A stretch of 14,193 bases of DNA, taken from positions 1 to 14,193 of the forward strand of contig JAEZBO010000258.1 in NCBI GenBank assembly GCA_023427085.1, in the 5' to 3' direction. Positions 13,786 to 14,193 of this stretch are shown one piece after another. Both the position numbers and the translations under genes were made by a program. Every line of letters begins with the position of its first letter. Positions within the stretch are counted from its first letter, which is position 1. This DNA comes from Pseudomonadota bacterium (GTDB lineage Bacteria; Pseudomonadota; Gammaproteobacteria; Burkholderiales; Burkholderiaceae_B). The notes under the pieces were generated by a model. It was not told the origin of the DNA. It saw only the letters and a program-made list of their open reading frames with translations, and ran no database searches.

Positions 13786-14193
13786 TCAAAGATGCATTAG
13801 AAAGTCACCGAGCAGCCGGTTGAAGGCCTCGGACTGGTCCTGGTTGGCGACGTGGCCGCCGCCGGCCAGGCAGGCGTAGCGCGCCTGCGGCTCGCGCCGT
13901 GGCCAGGCGGCGCTGTCGTCGCGCACCTGGCCAAGGTGATCGTGTTCGCCGACCGTCACCAGCATCGGCACGCCGAAACGTTCTTGCGGGTCGGGCACCA
14001 GCGCATCGAGCACGGCGTTCCAGACCTGCGTCATCACCGGCTTGGTCATGGCGCCGCAGACGCGTTCGCCGTAGGCCTGCACGGCCGGATCGCGCGAGAT
14101 CGACTGGCCGATCGCACGCCGCAGCCAGCGCGCCGGCGCGAGGCCCACGCCCCAGCGGCCCAGCCGGATCATCGCGCGGTCGCGGCGCGAGCG
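13786..14193 (-). CDS. Alpha/beta hydrolase, C-terminal part (5' end outside window)
   Basis: The frame is open from the right edge (14193) to a stop at 13786-13788, about 135 codons. The first ATG at 14172 is probably internal, because the visible part starts within the cap/middle region of the fold. The end shows the classical pattern of the alpha/beta-hydrolase C-terminus: VPMLVTVGEHDHLG, carrying the triad acid (D78 counted from that ATG), and AGGGHVANQDQSEAFNRLLGDFL, carrying the triad histidine (H107) and the final helix. The nucleophile elbow (GxSxG) would lie beyond the window. The enzyme's substrate is unknown. It is followed by the GOGAT-like gene after 52 bp on the same strand. Confidence 0.8.
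   Translation of the reverse strand, partial: RSRRDRAMIRLGRWGVGLAPARWLRRAIGQSISRDPAVQAYGERVCGAMTKPVMTQVWNAVLDALVPDPQERFGVPMLVTVGEHDHLGQVRDDSAAWPRREPQARYACLAGGGHVANQDQSEAFNRLLGDFLMHL

Noticed and set aside
12060..13823. 587-codon + frame antisense to the GOGAT-like gene
   Set aside because: Long only because of codon bias on the other strand; Arg/Ala/His-rich without domain features.

Overview
The window is dense, high-GC (roughly 65-70%) proteobacterial chromosome with short intergenic gaps. Gene content (two LysE/RhtB exporters, a ClsC-type cardiolipin synthase, an HxlR regulator paired with an NAD(P)-binding protein, a membrane-anchored GOGAT-like flavoprotein, a PotABCD-type importer with ureide-degrading enzymes) fits a betaproteobacterium of the Burkholderiales, perhaps Alcaligenaceae (Bordetella/Achromobacter-like). 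That placement is inference; no rRNA or other marker is present.

Layout. (1) 3-404: 3' end of a + strand gene ending in a PEGA-like domain. (2) 424-1065: LysE-family exporter (+), overlapping tail-to-tail with a TPR-like protein (1034-1489, -). (3) 1577-3157: ClsC-type phospholipase D/cardiolipin synthase (+), convergent with a second LysE-family exporter (3168-3800, -). (4) 3913-5043: divergent pair of an NAD(P)-binding oxidoreductase (-) and an HxlR regulator (+), with a perfect 19-bp palindrome between them. (5) 5034-10253: six-gene minus-strand operon, in transcription order ABC ATPase, substrate-binding protein, two permeases, ureidoglycolate lyase (allA) and a PuuE-type allantoinase. 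(6) 10254-10623: 370 bp without a gene, but with regulatory structure: a near-consensus sigma-54 promoter, an IHF-like site upstream of it, and a cluster of TGCACCA/TGGTGCA boxes about 200-265 bp upstream of the predicted start. (7) 10624-11885: DedA-family membrane protein followed by a PmtA-like phospholipid methyltransferase (-). (8) 12108-13733: stand-alone FMN/Fe-S glutamate-synthase-domain protein with an N-terminal membrane segment (-). (9) 13786-14193: C-terminal part of an alpha/beta hydrolase (-), cut by the window edge.

How the parts may work together. The strongest unit is the ureide operon: a polyamine-type ABC importer would bring in a small nitrogen-rich compound, the PuuE homologue would open allantoin to allantoate, and AllA would split ureidoglycolate to glyoxylate and urea. 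The middle step (allantoicase or an equivalent) is not in the window. The sigma-54 promoter with distal activator-type boxes suggests control by nitrogen limitation or a dedicated enhancer-binding protein encoded elsewhere. A second, looser theme is membrane lipid: cardiolipin synthase, a DedA protein and a PmtA-like methyltransferase. No mobile element, CRISPR array, tRNA or rRNA was seen.
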